Assembly (NCBI GenBank): GCA_030280995.1
Contig: JASXTE010000014.1
Span: forward strand, 22,850,150-22,914,149
DNA length: 64,000 nt
Direction of reading: 5' to 3'
Origin: Hemileia vastatrix
Taxonomy: Eukaryota > Basidiomycota > Pucciniomycetes > Pucciniales > Zaghouaniaceae
Position numbers and translations under genes: made by a program. This document shows positions 11,075 through 22,658 of the stretch, one piece after another; position 1 is the stretch's first letter; every line of letters starts with the position of its first letter. A model generated the notes under the pieces. That model had not been told where the DNA came from, searched no databases, and was given only the letters and a program-made list of their open reading frames with translations.

Positions 11075-13687
11075 ATGTCTTCTTCTGCTGTTGCTTCTGG
11101 ATCTTCTAACCCTCTTACTCCCTCAGTTAGAATTGTTTCTTGGGATGGCCCAAAGTTTGATGGGGAGGAGGTTAAATGGTTCATTAGCAGGTATGAAGCT
11201 GCTGCTGCTGTTGATGGTGCTTCTCATGTGGATATGGTGAAGCAAGTTAGGTTTTTTATTGCTGATAGGGAGGTGGAAAAAGAGGTTATTGCTATGCAGG
11301 CATTTAAAGACAAGGATTGGGTTAAGCTTTCTAAAGCTATGGTTGATAGATGGGGTGTTAGGTTTACTATGATGGACCTCAATAAAATTGTTGGAGACTG
11401 GCAAGCAAAAGGTGGAGTTTCTTCTATGGCTGACTTCAAAAAGCTCTGTGTTCAGTTTGATGAAGTGGTGTAATATCTCATACTGGTGGACGAGTTAGTG
11501 CATGAGAACCAAGCAAAAGATTTGTTTTGGACAGCATGCAGCAGGGATATTCGAATGGACGTCTTGAAGGATCTTTCAAGAAAAGATTTGATGAAGGAAC
11601 TGCCTAATGGTGAGCAGAAACTGCCGGCTCTGGAGGTTATCAAAGAGAACATTCAGGCCCATCTCAAGTTATTGGCGTTGGACAAATATCAAGAGTCATG
11701 CACTCAATATGTTAGCAAGGTTAGCGAAGTTTTGGCCGAAAACAACGATATTATGGTCAAAGCCCAGGAGGCCAAGAAGGCTCAAATGTTATTACCTGCT
11801 GCTAAAGTTGAGGGCAATGTAGATAATAAGATGGTCGATCATTTGGCCAATTTAACTAAACAATTAAAAATATTTGTTCAAGAAACCCAGAAGGCAAATA
11901 AGGCCCCAATCGCTTCTTCGTCGACGTCAACTTCTTATCAGTCCAGAGGGTATGAACGTCGAAATTATAATGGCAATAATAATGGTAACCGCTTCCCAGG
12001 CAATGGGAGAAATGTTGGGAATGGTGGTAGTAATGGATATAGAGGTGGCTACAATGAGCCAAAGGTGTGCTCCTATTGTAATAGGAGGGGGCACAGAGAA
12101 ACAGTTTGTTTTGCTCTTGATAAGGATATGGATGCTGGGCAAGTTTTATTTGATGGTAAAGTTTATAAATTTCCTGATGGTTCGTTCATCAAGCCCAGTG
12201 ATGGACAGTCTCCTTCTGATTTGGTCAGAAGAAGTTTAACGGCTGAAAGGAGAGCCAGATTTGAAGAGGTGACGGATGAAGATGTTAATGCCAAGAGTGG
12301 CAAAAATGGTAATGGTAATGGTGGTAAAGCTGACAAGGGCAAGGAGAAAGAGGTTAGTAAAGCCACATTTTCTACTTCTTTTGGTGGTTTAGAGCTGGCG
12401 ACGGTTGCTCAGGTGGAGGGTAGCTGTATGGCTGGCAAATACGATGTTAATGCTGCTAGAAGAGCAGCTGCTACTAAGACGAAGAGTAGCATTCAGAGCC
12501 AATTGAGGGCTAATCCTGGCAAGGCCAATAACAAAGTGAACCCTTACTCTAAGGACAAGAATTCTAGTGCTCAAACTGCCGCCAACAAATTGAACCCTTA
12601 CTCTAAGGACAAATTATATAAAATGCAGAAGGGGATTGCTGATATGGGGCCCCCTAGTTATGGCAAGTTTGATTTAAATGGTGAGCCTATGCCAGATGAT
12701 GATTCGGATTCTGAGGAGGACGTACCGTTGGCGTCTCTACCCAGACCAAGTTTTAGCGGTCCCATCCCAATGGAGGGAGTAAGAAGGACTAGCGATGGAT
12801 CAGGATTAGTGCAAGAAGCTGGTGACGGAGTTAGGGTTATAGAAAGTGAAGATGTTATAATGGGGGGTGAAGAAGGCTTGGTTGGACCTCAAGAGGTACC
12901 CAGGGCCAAGGTTGTTAAATCAAAGGTCCAGTATGAGCGGCCAGTAGTTTCTGGTCAAGCTAATGCGATGGACGCAGTTTTGAATAGGGTGAATCAACTG
13001 CAGATTCCCTTATCTTTAGGGGAGTTATTTACGATTAGTACGGCGCTTGCTGAAAAGCAAAAGAAGCATTTGACGAGGCGTCGGGTTTCCACTGGAGAGG
13101 TGGAATATATTTGTGAAAATGCTGAAAAGTTTGGTGAAGATGTAGATACGCATTTTTCCGCTCCCCTGGGTTACCTGGTGGTAACTCTAAATGGTAAAGA
13201 AGTAAAGGCCTTGGTCGATTCAGGGTCTCAAATTAATTTAATTTCATTGGAGCAAGCGACGAGTATAGGCTTGCCAATTAAAAGTGGAACTGGGGGAAAC
13301 CTCAGAGGTATTGGAGGGCATGCAACAGAGCTGATGGGTACAGCTGAGCATGTCAGGTTAGGCATTGGTGGATCTGTTGGTAAGGTTCACTTTTATGTGG
13401 CCAGAGGAGCAGTCAAAACTGTTCTTGGTGGTCCTTTTTTGATGGATTTTGAGGCCAGGATAGGGTATCAAGCTGGCATGGGGATTAGTTTGGAGATCAC
13501 TGGTGAAGATATGCGGAGGTTACATATGCGGTTAGCGCCTCCTGGAGATGAAGGTTGGGAAACACGGCCAGGGATTACTACTCTGTGCCAGTGTTGTGTA
13601 TGCACCAAGAAGCGGCATATAAAACGGACGGCTTCTGGTGAATTATGTTTGTTGGAAAGGGATGGATGCCCTCATTTTTTGGGGTAG
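11075..13687 (+). pseudogene. gag: Element A gag-protease (one premature stop)
   Basis: Encodes the structural polyprotein that would form the retrotransposon particle. ATG 11075 opens MSSSAVASG. The capsid-like region spans roughly residues 15-240. Next come a Gly/Asn-rich basic stretch, a zinc knuckle CSYCNRRGHRETVC (CX2CX4HX4C, 12068-12109), an acidic linker, and an aspartic protease with VDSGSQINLIS (about 13214) and a GGPFLMDF-type second half. The stop at 13685-13687 lies two codons after slippery T TTT TTG (13675-13681), and pol continues in the -1 frame. The one lesion is TAA at 11471-11473, where element C encodes Glu; the frame is otherwise open for about 870 codons. Translation of this copy would give only about 132 residues. 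Confidence 0.9.
13675..13681 (+). promoter_or_regulatory. Probable -1 frameshift site, element A
   Basis: T TTT TTG in the gag zero frame, followed by GGG TAG. Pol is open in the -1 frame through this point. Element C has T TTT TTA (50444-50450) in the equivalent place, also with pol in -1, which argues for conserved programmed frameshifting. Confidence 0.7.
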
Positions 13688-13943
13688 CAGGGGCTGATCA
13701 CTCTAATGTTGTAATCTCTCCTCAGGATGAGATCCCAGATTGCAATAGGTCAGCTCACTTGGAGATAATTCAAGTGGATTCTCAATTATTTTCTGTTAAT
13801 ATTACTTTAGAGTGCAAATACGTTTTGGACTTTTCTATATGTTTATTGGATTTACCCGGTTTTTCTATTAAATTTAAAAACGGTGAAAAAGGCAAAATGG
13901 GCCAAATTAGGTTGGATAAAAATTGGAAGGGTATGTTTTATGA

Positions 13944-14115
13944 CCTCCAGCAAGAGGTTAAACTGCAATTATCTCCTTCTATTACGGACCTCCAGCAAGA
14001 GGGTAAACTGCGAAAATCTTATCTAAATCCGATTAAAAATCTCAGTATAATTAAAACTCAAAAAAATAATTTTTGTGAAAATTCAATTCCGGTCCTCCAG
14101 CAAGAGGTTAAACTG
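13944..14115 (+). repeat. Three mini-hairpins in pol linker of A
   Basis: Copies start at 13944, 13989 and 14094: CCTC, loop CAGCAA, GAGG, then TTAAACTG or GTAAACTG. Each is read in frame as DLQQEVKL or DLQQEGKL-like peptide. B has five in the same place, C two. Confidence 0.85.
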
Positions 14116-16094
14116 CCAACTTTCTTTACTGGCGATTTACTGTTGGATAAGGGAAGCAAAGGTGTTGGAAAATCTGTTTATAAATTAGACGAGGGAAAGG
14201 AGAAAAGGGTAAAATTTAAGAATGAAATAACATATTTTTCTAATTTTTCTTATTCCGATTCTGGCGATGAAGAAGATTCATTTGATGAAAGTTTTAATGG
14301 CGATACAAAAGTAAATGATTTACCTCAAGCTTATTTAGATGTGGACGCAGCCAAATATAAGAAGGTAGCAAATAAAGTTCAACCTATTAATGAACCGCTA
14401 CCTGCTGAATTAAATCCACCTTTGAGAAGACCAAGGTTATCAAGAGATCCTTATGAAAGTCCCTTGGTAAAGAATCCGCCTGAATTTTCTGAGACGTCAA
14501 GAATCACTTTTGAGAGACTGGGTGTTGTTAATTTTGGACCTGATGGTTGGTTGTCTGGAGAAGAGAAGAAGTTGTTGTTGGATGTGATGGTCAAGCGGGA
14601 GAAGGCCATTGCTTTTGTAGAAGAGGAGAGGGGTGTGTTGAAGCATTCCTATGGGGAGCCTTACAAGATTCCTGTGGTATGTCATGAACCGTGGCAGCAG
14701 AAACCGATTCCTATTCCGGCTGCATTAAAAGAAGCCTATATTGAAGTTGTCAGAGAACGGATACGCACTGGACTGTATGAGCAATCAACGTCAAGTTATT
14801 CTAGTCCTGTATTTTGTATCAAGAAACCGAATGGCAAGCTTAGAGTTGTTCATGATCTTAGGGAATTAAATAGGGTTACAATAAAGGATGCTGGGATACC
14901 GCCTAGTGCTGAGGAGTTTGTTGAAGCGTTTGCAGGGAGAGTGTGTTATGGTTTGGGAGATATTATGGGTGGATATGATGAGAGAGAGTTACATCCGGAC
15001 TCAAGGCCTCTCACTACATTTGATACACCACTTGGACGTTTACAGTTAACAAGATTACCTCAAGGAGCAACAAATTTGGTTGCAGTTTATCAAGCACAGA
15101 TGGCTTGGATCCTTCAAGATGAAATTCCACAATATGCTGGAATCTTTATAGATGATGGAGGAATTAAGGGACCAACAACCGACTATGATAACCAGGTGTT
15201 GGAAGAGAATCCCGGGATACGCAAATTCATTTGGGAGTTTGCAATTACATTAGAAAGAATCTTGTTTCGAATTGAAGAGGCTGGCTTAACTATTTCAGGT
15301 TCAAAATTTTCATGTTGTGTGCCAGCCTTAGAAATATTAGGCCATGTGGTATGTAGAGAGGGTAGGATTATGTCCAAGAAGAAAGTTAACAAAATTCAGT
15401 CCTGGCCAAGACCCAAGAATACAACCGAAGTTAGAGGGTTTTTAGGCGTTTGCGTATATGTTAGAATGTTTATCAAGGAATTTTCTTCATTGGCAGCTCC
15501 ATTGAGATGGTTAACGAGAAAGGATGCAGACTGGGAGTGGGATGAAGAGTGTGAGAAGGCGTTTGTGAAGTTAAAAGAGGTTGTAGGGAAGGATTTAGTC
15601 CTGCACAAGTTGGATTATGGAAAAGATGCTGGCAGAATTTATTTAGCAGTTGATTCAAGTCAGGTTGCAGCTGGGGCGGTTTTGTCTCAGATGGATAAAG
15701 CTGGTTACATCAGGCCAGTTAGGTATGAATCTGTAGTATTTACTGAGGTCGAATCAAGATATTCTCAACCAAAATTGGAATTATGTGGTGTGGCGAAAAT
15801 ACTGAAGAAACTTCAGCATATTTTGTGGGGGCAACATTTTGAGTTGCAAGTGGATGCGAAATCGTTAATCCAGATGATTAATTCCCCAAGTTTACCGAAT
15901 GCACCCATGACCAGATGGGTAGCTTTTATTCAACATTTTTCGTTCGATTTAGTTCATAAGCCTGGCAAAACTTTTACTATGCCAGATGGTTTATCAAGGA
16001 GACCACCCACTGAAGAAGATTCAGACTCAGAAGAGTTTGATGAAGATATACCTATTATCAAAGCCAGCACTAAAGGAGCTGAAGACTTTCCATA

Positions 16095-16174
16095 CCTCCC
16101 CCATGAGGTTAAACTGGCTGGACTATTGTGTTTAGATTATGGTGATGATGACCTCCACCAAGAGGATAAACTGG
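16095..16174 (+). repeat. Two mini-hairpins between RNase H and integrase, element A
   Basis: 16095-16117 (loop CCCCAT) and 16152-16174 (loop CACCAA), stem CCTC/GAGG, tails TTAAACTGG and ATAAACTGG. B (22579, 22636) and C (53083, 53119) have the pair at the equivalent place. Confidence 0.85.
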
Positions 16175-17342
16175 AAAATAGTTTTTATGTTAATAAAGGT
16201 GTTGGAAAAGGTGTAGATAAATTCGGCAGAGAGGAGGTAGAAGAAGATGTGGTGTATGTAGAGGAAAATGGATTGGTAGTGTGGGATAGTAGTAAATTAA
16301 GGAATGGTGTATATGTTGGAGAATTAGAGAATTTAAATAAAAGGGTGGATAAAGAGAAAGAGGTATTTTCAAATACGGTTTTCAAAGGATCCAAAGGTTC
16401 AGAAGAAAAACGTCGACATAGCTCGATTAAAGATTTATTTAGGGGTCAACGATTATTGGCTCATTCATGTGCAGGTGATATTGGTGATAGAGAAGTCCCT
16501 ATTGATGTTATATTAATCAATTTTCAAGATGAAGTCTGGGGTCAGACTGGTTTTTATTTTTTGTTAGTCAAATATTTGTTGACTTTAGAGAGGCCAGAAG
16601 AGTGTGAAGACGATGAATGGGTGGCTATCAAGAGGAAGTCATCTACATTTTACCTATCTGGTCGACGTTTAATGAGGAGGAGGTATCCAAATCCTCAATT
16701 AGTTATAACTCAACAGAAGGGGAAAGAATTAGTTTTGAAATCACTGCATGAAGATCTCGGGCATAGAGGCGTTGGAGAAACGTTTAAAAGAATTTCGGAT
16801 CAATTTTGGTGGCCTGGCATGAAGATGGCTGTTAAACAGTGGGTTCAGTCATGCGAAGAATGTCAAAGACGAAGTTATTTAAGGCCAAAAGAACCTGGAC
16901 GTGCGACCGGTGAATATACGCTTTTTGGAAGAGTTAGTTTAGATGCCGTTCATATAAAAGAGGGACGGTATAAATATTTAATTGTGGCCAGAGATGATTT
17001 ATCTGGTTGTGTAGAGGCAGCGACTCTTATTAATTTAACTGCCAAAAATGTGGCAGAATTTTTTTTGAATAATTGGGTATATAGGTATGGGGTGATGAAG
17101 TTGGTAACGCTAGATGGAGGTCCTGAATTTGGGACAGGGTTTAAAGAGGCCGTATTGAAAGTTGGATCAAAGGTTAGGGTAGCAACCCCATCTTTTCCTG
17201 AAGCTGAAGGCATGGTTGAAAGAGGGCATCAAGTTATTAAGGATGCTTTAGTTAAAATGTGTGGGACAAGTGCCGAAAAGTGGAGGCACTATTTACCTTT
17301 AGTTTTATTTGCTGATCGAATCACTGCCAAAAGGACGACCGG

Positions 17343-18480
17343 TGTGGTAGCCTAAAGTTTAGTACGGCACCTAAATATGTAAATGGAGTTATTACGGCGT
17401 GCAAGATTGGCGTTATTATTTTTTTTTATAAAAGGGTTTTATTTAATTTATTGGAGTTTTAAATATGAAGAAATTGGTCACGAGCAAATGCCTACACGAA
17501 AACAATTTATTTTACGGAGAAAACTTATTTTTTACAGTCTGAAAAATTTATAAGTATTAAGTCGAGTCACTCAAGAACCTTGGGAAATTTTCCCAGAATT
17601 TTTTACTATTTTTCTTATATTTTTAAATGAATTTTAAAGTTTTATAGGAATATTTACGTTTTCAAAAATTACTTAACTTTGATGAATTTTCACGGGGTAA
17701 TTAGAGCTGCGCAGACTACGAAAATTAGTTTGGTAGGTAAAGGGGAAGTAGCTCTATTATGTGTAATTTTTCTAGATTTTTTATTATGGTTTTAAGGTTC
17801 TAAATTGAGTCCGGAAGTCCGGACGGACTCCGTTTCGACTCCGTACGGACTCCGCTTTGACTCCGTACGGACTCCGTACGGGCTCCGGATTGACTCTGGA
17901 AGAGCTCTGGAGGGGAAAACTTAGGCACGTGACTAGGAATACTTAAGCGCTTCTCAAACTCGAAATTGAGAAGGGGGGACACATCATACAGCTTAATCTT
18001 TAACCACCACGGTCTCATTTTTTATTACTCAACAAATTAAATAAGTTATAATACCCTTATAACATTTATTATTTTTACATAACATTTTAGAAATACAATT
18101 CAACAATTTAAATAACACTTCATACAGGGTATCTTTAGAAAGGTCTTCAACGCTGGGACTTGATTATTTCTGTCTCATATAAATTTAAATTATTATAAAA
18201 ACATAAAAGTCAATCTTTTCAGATCTTTCACTGGTACACCTTAATTGTTGTTATCAGTATTTCTTTCCCCAACAGCTAATTTCATTAAATCTCAATAAGC
18301 GTTAATTATTTTAGAGTTTCATTATTTTTATTAATCAGATCCAAGTAGATTGGTTAGCTTAGTGATTTAGAATTCCCATTTTGTTATTTTTATTGGAAGG
18401 ACGGGGTTTTCAGCTAAATCCACATATCTCCTCCGGATTCTGCTTACAGCAAGGCGACTGTAAGAGTTTACCTTACCATA
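17343..18480 (+). repeat. 5' LTR of element B
   Basis: 1138 bp, TGTGGTA...TACCATA. Contains about 15 CGG or CCG triplets at 17811-17900 and the CTTACAG/CTGTAAG hairpin close to its end. Confidence 0.95.
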
Positions 18481-18482
18481 GT

Positions 18483-18505
18483 TGGCGCCCAACGTGGGGT
18501 TCGAA
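18483..18505 (+). other. Primer binding site of element B (tRNA-Lys CUU type)
   Basis: TGGCGCCCAACGTGGGG and following TTCGAA match the complement of the acceptor stem and T arm of tRNA-Lys(CUU), two bases after the LTR. Confidence 0.88.
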
Positions 18506-18653
18506 ATCTCTAGCTTTTTCTAGGACTTACTTGGATCTAGGACTTTCTTAGCCTGCAAGAGGCTTATTCTCTGGAACTCTAATTGGATTTTGTTATTGGC
18601 CTGCAAGAGGCTTGTTATTTTAACGGTTGTTAACGCTTTTCTTATGTTTTGGG

Positions 18654-19859
18654 ATGTCTTCTACTAGTGGAACTGCTGTGTTGGCTGCTGGTGTACCTGT
18701 TAGGGCATCAGTAAGGATTCTATCTTGGGTTGGGCCCAAGTTTTCTGGAGATGATTTAGAAGGATTTTTACATAGGTATGAAACTGCAGCTGCGATTGAT
18801 GGTGCTTTACCTTTGGATATGGTGAAGCAGATTAGGTTCTTTATTTTGGACAGAGAGGTGGAAAAGGAGGTTATTTCTATGGATGGTTATAAAGATCAAG
18901 ATTGGAGAAAGCTCAAGATGGAAATGGAAAAAAGGTGGCCAAAAGTTTATTCATTGGAGGATCTAAAGGATATAGCTAGGAAATGGGAATCAAAAGGTGG
19001 TGTAACATCTCTGCATCAGTATCATCAGTTTATGGTTGAATTTCAGGTGGTTCTGGATTATTTGTTGGAGTATGAAATTTTATTTCATGATAATGCATCA
19101 AAGTATGTTTTTTGGGATGCTATGGGGGAAAAGGTTAAGAAAGATGTTTTGATGGTGCTTATTAATGGGAATTTAATGAAGGATCTCCCAGATGGAGAAA
19201 CTAGGATTCCTGGTATGGAGGTGCTAAAGAAGGTTATTTTGGAACATCTGGATACTCATAACTCTGTTGATTTGGACTCTGGAGAAGACACTGAGGTCGC
19301 TCAAGAGATAGAAGAGGATGGTGTAAAAGAACTAGTTACTGATGAAATTTCGGATTCAGCCATTCCTGAAGATTTTGTCCAGCCTGAAGATATTATTTTT
19401 GTTGACTCTTCTGTTTGGAAAGAAGAGATTTTTGAAGATGAAGATATTGTTGTCATTAATGACAAAATTTTGGATGATGGGGATAATTTTGTGTTGAATG
19501 ATTTGGAATCGGATTTAGAGGATTTTTCGCCTCAGTTTTTGTCTTCAGAAGCAGAGACTGTCTGCAATTCAGATGTGGATATGGTTTATGAATCTGGTAT
19601 ATGTATGGTGGATTTGTTTCAATCTCAGGAAGAGATTTTTATGGAGGATATGGTTTTTCCTGCACTAATAGAGAGTGTAGTGCCATTGGACAATAGGGTG
19701 CATAAAGTGGATGCACTCATATTTTGGAAAATTGTTGTTTATTTTTTATGTCCTTTTATAGGACAAATTCTGGGAATTTATTTTTGGGTTTTATGGAATC
19801 GGTGGATAAGCCCTTGGGGCAAAATTATGGATTATCTCCAGGGGATATCAAGAATTTAA
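18654..19859 (+). CDS. gag: Element B capsid-like Gag with acidic tail and hydrophobic segment
   Basis: About 401 residues. ATG 18654 was chosen because its context and first residues (MSSTSG) match element A's gag start; an upstream in-frame ATG exists at 18642. Residues about 20-200 are homologous to the A and C capsid (SVRILSWVGPKF, DMVKQIRFFILDREVEKEV). After that the protein is unlike A: a long Asp/Glu-rich region, then a hydrophobic stretch (about residues 355-390, around VVYFLCPFIGQILGIYFWVL) that could span a membrane. No CCHC knuckle and no protease are present. A mini-hairpin (19862-19883) follows the stop at once, and pol's own ATG is 57 bases downstream. The frame is intact. Role inferred as a particle protein, perhaps of a satellite-like element. 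Confidence 0.75.
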   Translation: MSSTSGTAVLAAGVPVRASVRILSWVGPKFSGDDLEGFLHRYETAAAIDGALPLDMVKQIRFFILDREVEKEVISMDGYKDQDWRKLKMEMEKRWPKVYSLEDLKDIARKWESKGGVTSLHQYHQFMVEFQVVLDYLLEYEILFHDNASKYVFWDAMGEKVKKDVLMVLINGNLMKDLPDGETRIPGMEVLKKVILEHLDTHNSVDLDSGEDTEVAQEIEEDGVKELVTDEISDSAIPEDFVQPEDIIFVDSSVWKEEIFEDEDIVVINDKILDDGDNFVLNDLESDLEDFSPQFLSSEAETVCNSDVDMVYESGICMVDLFQSQEEIFMEDMVFPALIESVVPLDNRVHKVDALIFWKIVVYFLCPFIGQILGIYFWVLWNRWISPWGKIMDYLQGISRI

Positions 19860-19861
19860 AT

Positions 19862-19883
19862 CCTCCGAAATGAGGATAAACTA
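19862..19883 (+). repeat. Mini-hairpin in B gag-pol gap
   Basis: CCTC, loop CGAAAT, GAGG, tail ATAAACTA, with flanking bases extending the stem to six pairs (ATCCTC/GAGGAT). It sits directly after the gag stop and upstream of the pol ATG, the only copy placed in a gag-pol junction. Confidence 0.75.
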
Positions 19884-20229
19884 CCTAAACTCGGCTGAAA
19901 TTTTTTTTTATTGTTATGTCTTCAATTTATTCAGGATTCAAATTATTATGGTTGCCCTCATTTTTTGGGGTAGCAGGGGCTGATCGCTCTAATGTTGTAA
20001 TCTCTCCTCAGGATGAGATCCCGGATTGCAATAGGTCAGCTCACTTGGAGATAATTCAAGTGGATTCTCAATTATTTTCTGTTAATATTACTTTGGAGTG
20101 CAAATACGTTTTGGACTTTTCTATATGTTTATTGGATTTACCCGGTTTTTCTATTAATTTTAAAAACGGTGAAAAAGGCAAAATGGGCCAAATTAGGTTG
20201 GATAAAAATTGGAAGGGTATGTTTTATGA

Positions 20230-20611
20230 CCTCCAGCAAGAGGTTAAACTGCAATTATCACCTTCTATTACGGACCTCCAGCAAGAGGGTAAACTGCAAT
20301 TAACTCATCAAAATCCGATTAAAAATCTTGGTATAATTAAAACACAAAAAAATAATTTATGTGAAAATGTTATTTCGGACCTCCAGCAAGAGGGTAAACT
20401 GCAATTAACTCATCAAAATCCGATTAAAAATCTTGGTATAATTAAAACACAAAAAAATAATTTATGTGAAAATGTTATTTCGGACCTCCAGCAAGAGGGT
20501 AAACTGCAAAAATTACACCAAAACTCGATTAAAAATCTCAGTATAAGTAAAACACAAAAAAATAACTTATGTGAAAATTCAATTCCAGTCCTCCAGCAAG
20601 AGGGTAAACTG
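20230..20611 (+). repeat. Five mini-hairpins and 105-bp duplication in B pol linker
   Basis: Copies start at 20230, 20275, 20380, 20485 and 20590, all CCTC/GAGG with loop CAGCAA. The 105-bp unit 20297-20401 is repeated exactly or nearly so at 20402-20506; 105 is divisible by three, so the frame is kept. Confidence 0.85.
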
Positions 20612-22578
20612 CCAACTTTCTTTACAGGTGATTTACTGTTAGATAAGGGAAGCAAAGGTGTTGGAAAATCTGTTTATAAATTAGACGAGGGAAAGGAGAA
20701 AAGGGTAAAATTTAAAAATGAAATAAAATATTTTTCTAATTTTTCTTATTCTGATTCTGACGATGAAGAAGATTCATTTGATGAAAGTTTTAATGGCGAT
20801 GTTTTACCTCAAGTTAATTTAGATGTGGACGCAGCCAAATATAAGAAGGTAGCAAATAAAGTTCGACCTATTAATGAACCGCTACCTGCTGAATTAAATC
20901 CACCTTTGAGAAGACCAAGGTTATCGAGAGATCCTTATGAAAGTCCCTTGGTAAAGAATCCGCCTGAATTTTCTGAGACGTCAAGAATCACTTTTGAGAG
21001 ACTGGGTGTTGTTAATTTTGGACCTGATGGTTGGTTGTCTGGAGAAGAGAAGAAGTTGTTGTTGGATGTGATGGTCAAGCGAGAGAAGGCCATTGCTTTT
21101 GAAGAAGAGGAGAGGGGTGTGTTGAAGCATTCCTATGGGGAGCCTTACAAGATTCCTGTGGTATGTCATGAACCGTGGCAGCAGAAACCGATTCCTATTC
21201 CGGCTGCATTAAAAGAAGCCTATATTGAAGTTGTCAGAGAACGGATACGCACTGGACTGTATGAGCAAACAACGTCAAGTTATTCTAGTCCTGTATTTTG
21301 TATCAAGAAACCGAATGGCAAGCTTAGAGTTGTTCATGATCTTAGGGAATTAAATAGGGTTACAATAAAGGATGCTGGGATACCGCCTAGTGCTGAGGAG
21401 TTTGTTGAAGCGTTTGCAGGGAGAGTGTGTTATGGTTTAGGAGATATTATGGGTGGATATGATGAGAGAGAGTTACATCCGGACTCAAGACCTCTCACTA
21501 CATTCGATACGCCACTTGGACGTTTACAGTTAACAAGATTACCTCAAGGAGCAACAAATTCGGTTGCAGTTTATCAAGCACAGATGGCTTGGATCCTTCA
21601 AGATGAAATTCCACAATATGCTGGAATCTTTATAGATGATGGAGGAATTAAGGGACCAACAACCGACTATGATAACCAGGTGTTGGAAGAGAATCCCGGG
21701 ATACGCAAATTCATTTGGGAGTTTGCAATTACTTTAGAAAGAATCTTGTTTCGAATTGAAGAGGCTAGTTTAACTATTTCAGGTTCAAAATTTTCATGTT
21801 GTGTGCCAGCCTTAGAAATATTAGGCCATGTGGTATGTAGAGAGGGTAGGATTATGTCCAAGAAGAAAGTTAACAAAATTCAGTCCTGGCCAAGACCCAA
21901 GAATACGACCGAAGTCAGAGGGTTTTTAGGCGTTTGTGTATATGTTAGAATGTTTATTAAGGACTTTTCTTCATTGGCAGCTCCATTGAGACGGTTAACG
22001 AGAAAGGATGCAGACTGGGAGTGGGATGAAGAGTGTGAGAAGGCGTTTGTGAAGTTGAAGGAGGTTGTGGGGAAGGATTTAGTCCTGCACAAGTTGGATT
22101 ATGGAAAAGATGCTGGCAGAATTTATTTAGCAGTTGAATCAAGTCAGGTTGCAGCTGGGGCGGTTTTGTCTCAGATGGATAAAGCTGGTTACATCAGGCC
22201 AGTTAGGTATGAATCTGTAGTATTTACTGAGGTCGAATCAAGATATTCTCAACCGAAATTGGAATTATGTGGTGTGGCGAAAATACTGAAGAAACTTCAG
22301 CATATTTTGTGGGGGCAACATTTTGAGTTGCAAGTGGATGCGAAATCGTTAATCCAGATGATTAATTCCCCAAGTTTACCGAACGCACCCATGACGAGAT
22401 GGGTAGCTTTTATTCAACATTTTTCATTTTATTTAGTTCATAAGCCTGGCAAGACTTTTACTATGCCAGATGGTTTATCAAGGAGACCACCCACTGAAGA
22501 AGATTCAGACTCAGAAGAGTTCGATGAAGATATACCTATTATCAAAGCCAGCACTAAAGGAGCTGAAGACTTTCCATA

Positions 22579-22658
22579 CCTCCCCCATGAGGTTAAACTG
22601 GCAGGACTATTGTGTTTAGATTATGATGATGATGACCTCCACCAAGAGGATAAACTGG
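22579..22658 (+). repeat. Two mini-hairpins between RNase H and integrase, element B
   Basis: 22579-22601 and 22636-22658, with the same loops and tails as the pair in element A. Confidence 0.85.

Larger units (their letters stand above)
13676..17342 (+). pseudogene. pol: Element A pol, first part (RT, RNase H, integrase core), cut by B
   Basis: Open in the -1 frame relative to gag. Order: a variable N-terminal linker holding three hairpin repeats read as DLQQE(V/G)KL; reverse transcriptase with LPQGATN and catalytic IFIDDGGIKG (15145-15170); RNase H with LAVDSSQ and DAKSL; a second linker with two more hairpins; integrase with HHCC zinc finger (16748-16863), then catalytic Asp at 16942, Asp at 17110 and Glu near 17215. 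The frame runs cleanly to the insertion of element B at 17342/17343 (inside KRTTG) and resumes at 28858. No chromodomain. The only obvious lesion in this half is the insertion itself. Confidence 0.92.

Noticed and set aside
18654..19859. B's hydrophobic segment as an envelope-like protein
   Set aside because: The protein begins with a clear capsid homology and has no signal peptide, cleavage site or Cys pattern of an envelope; position is gag, not after pol.
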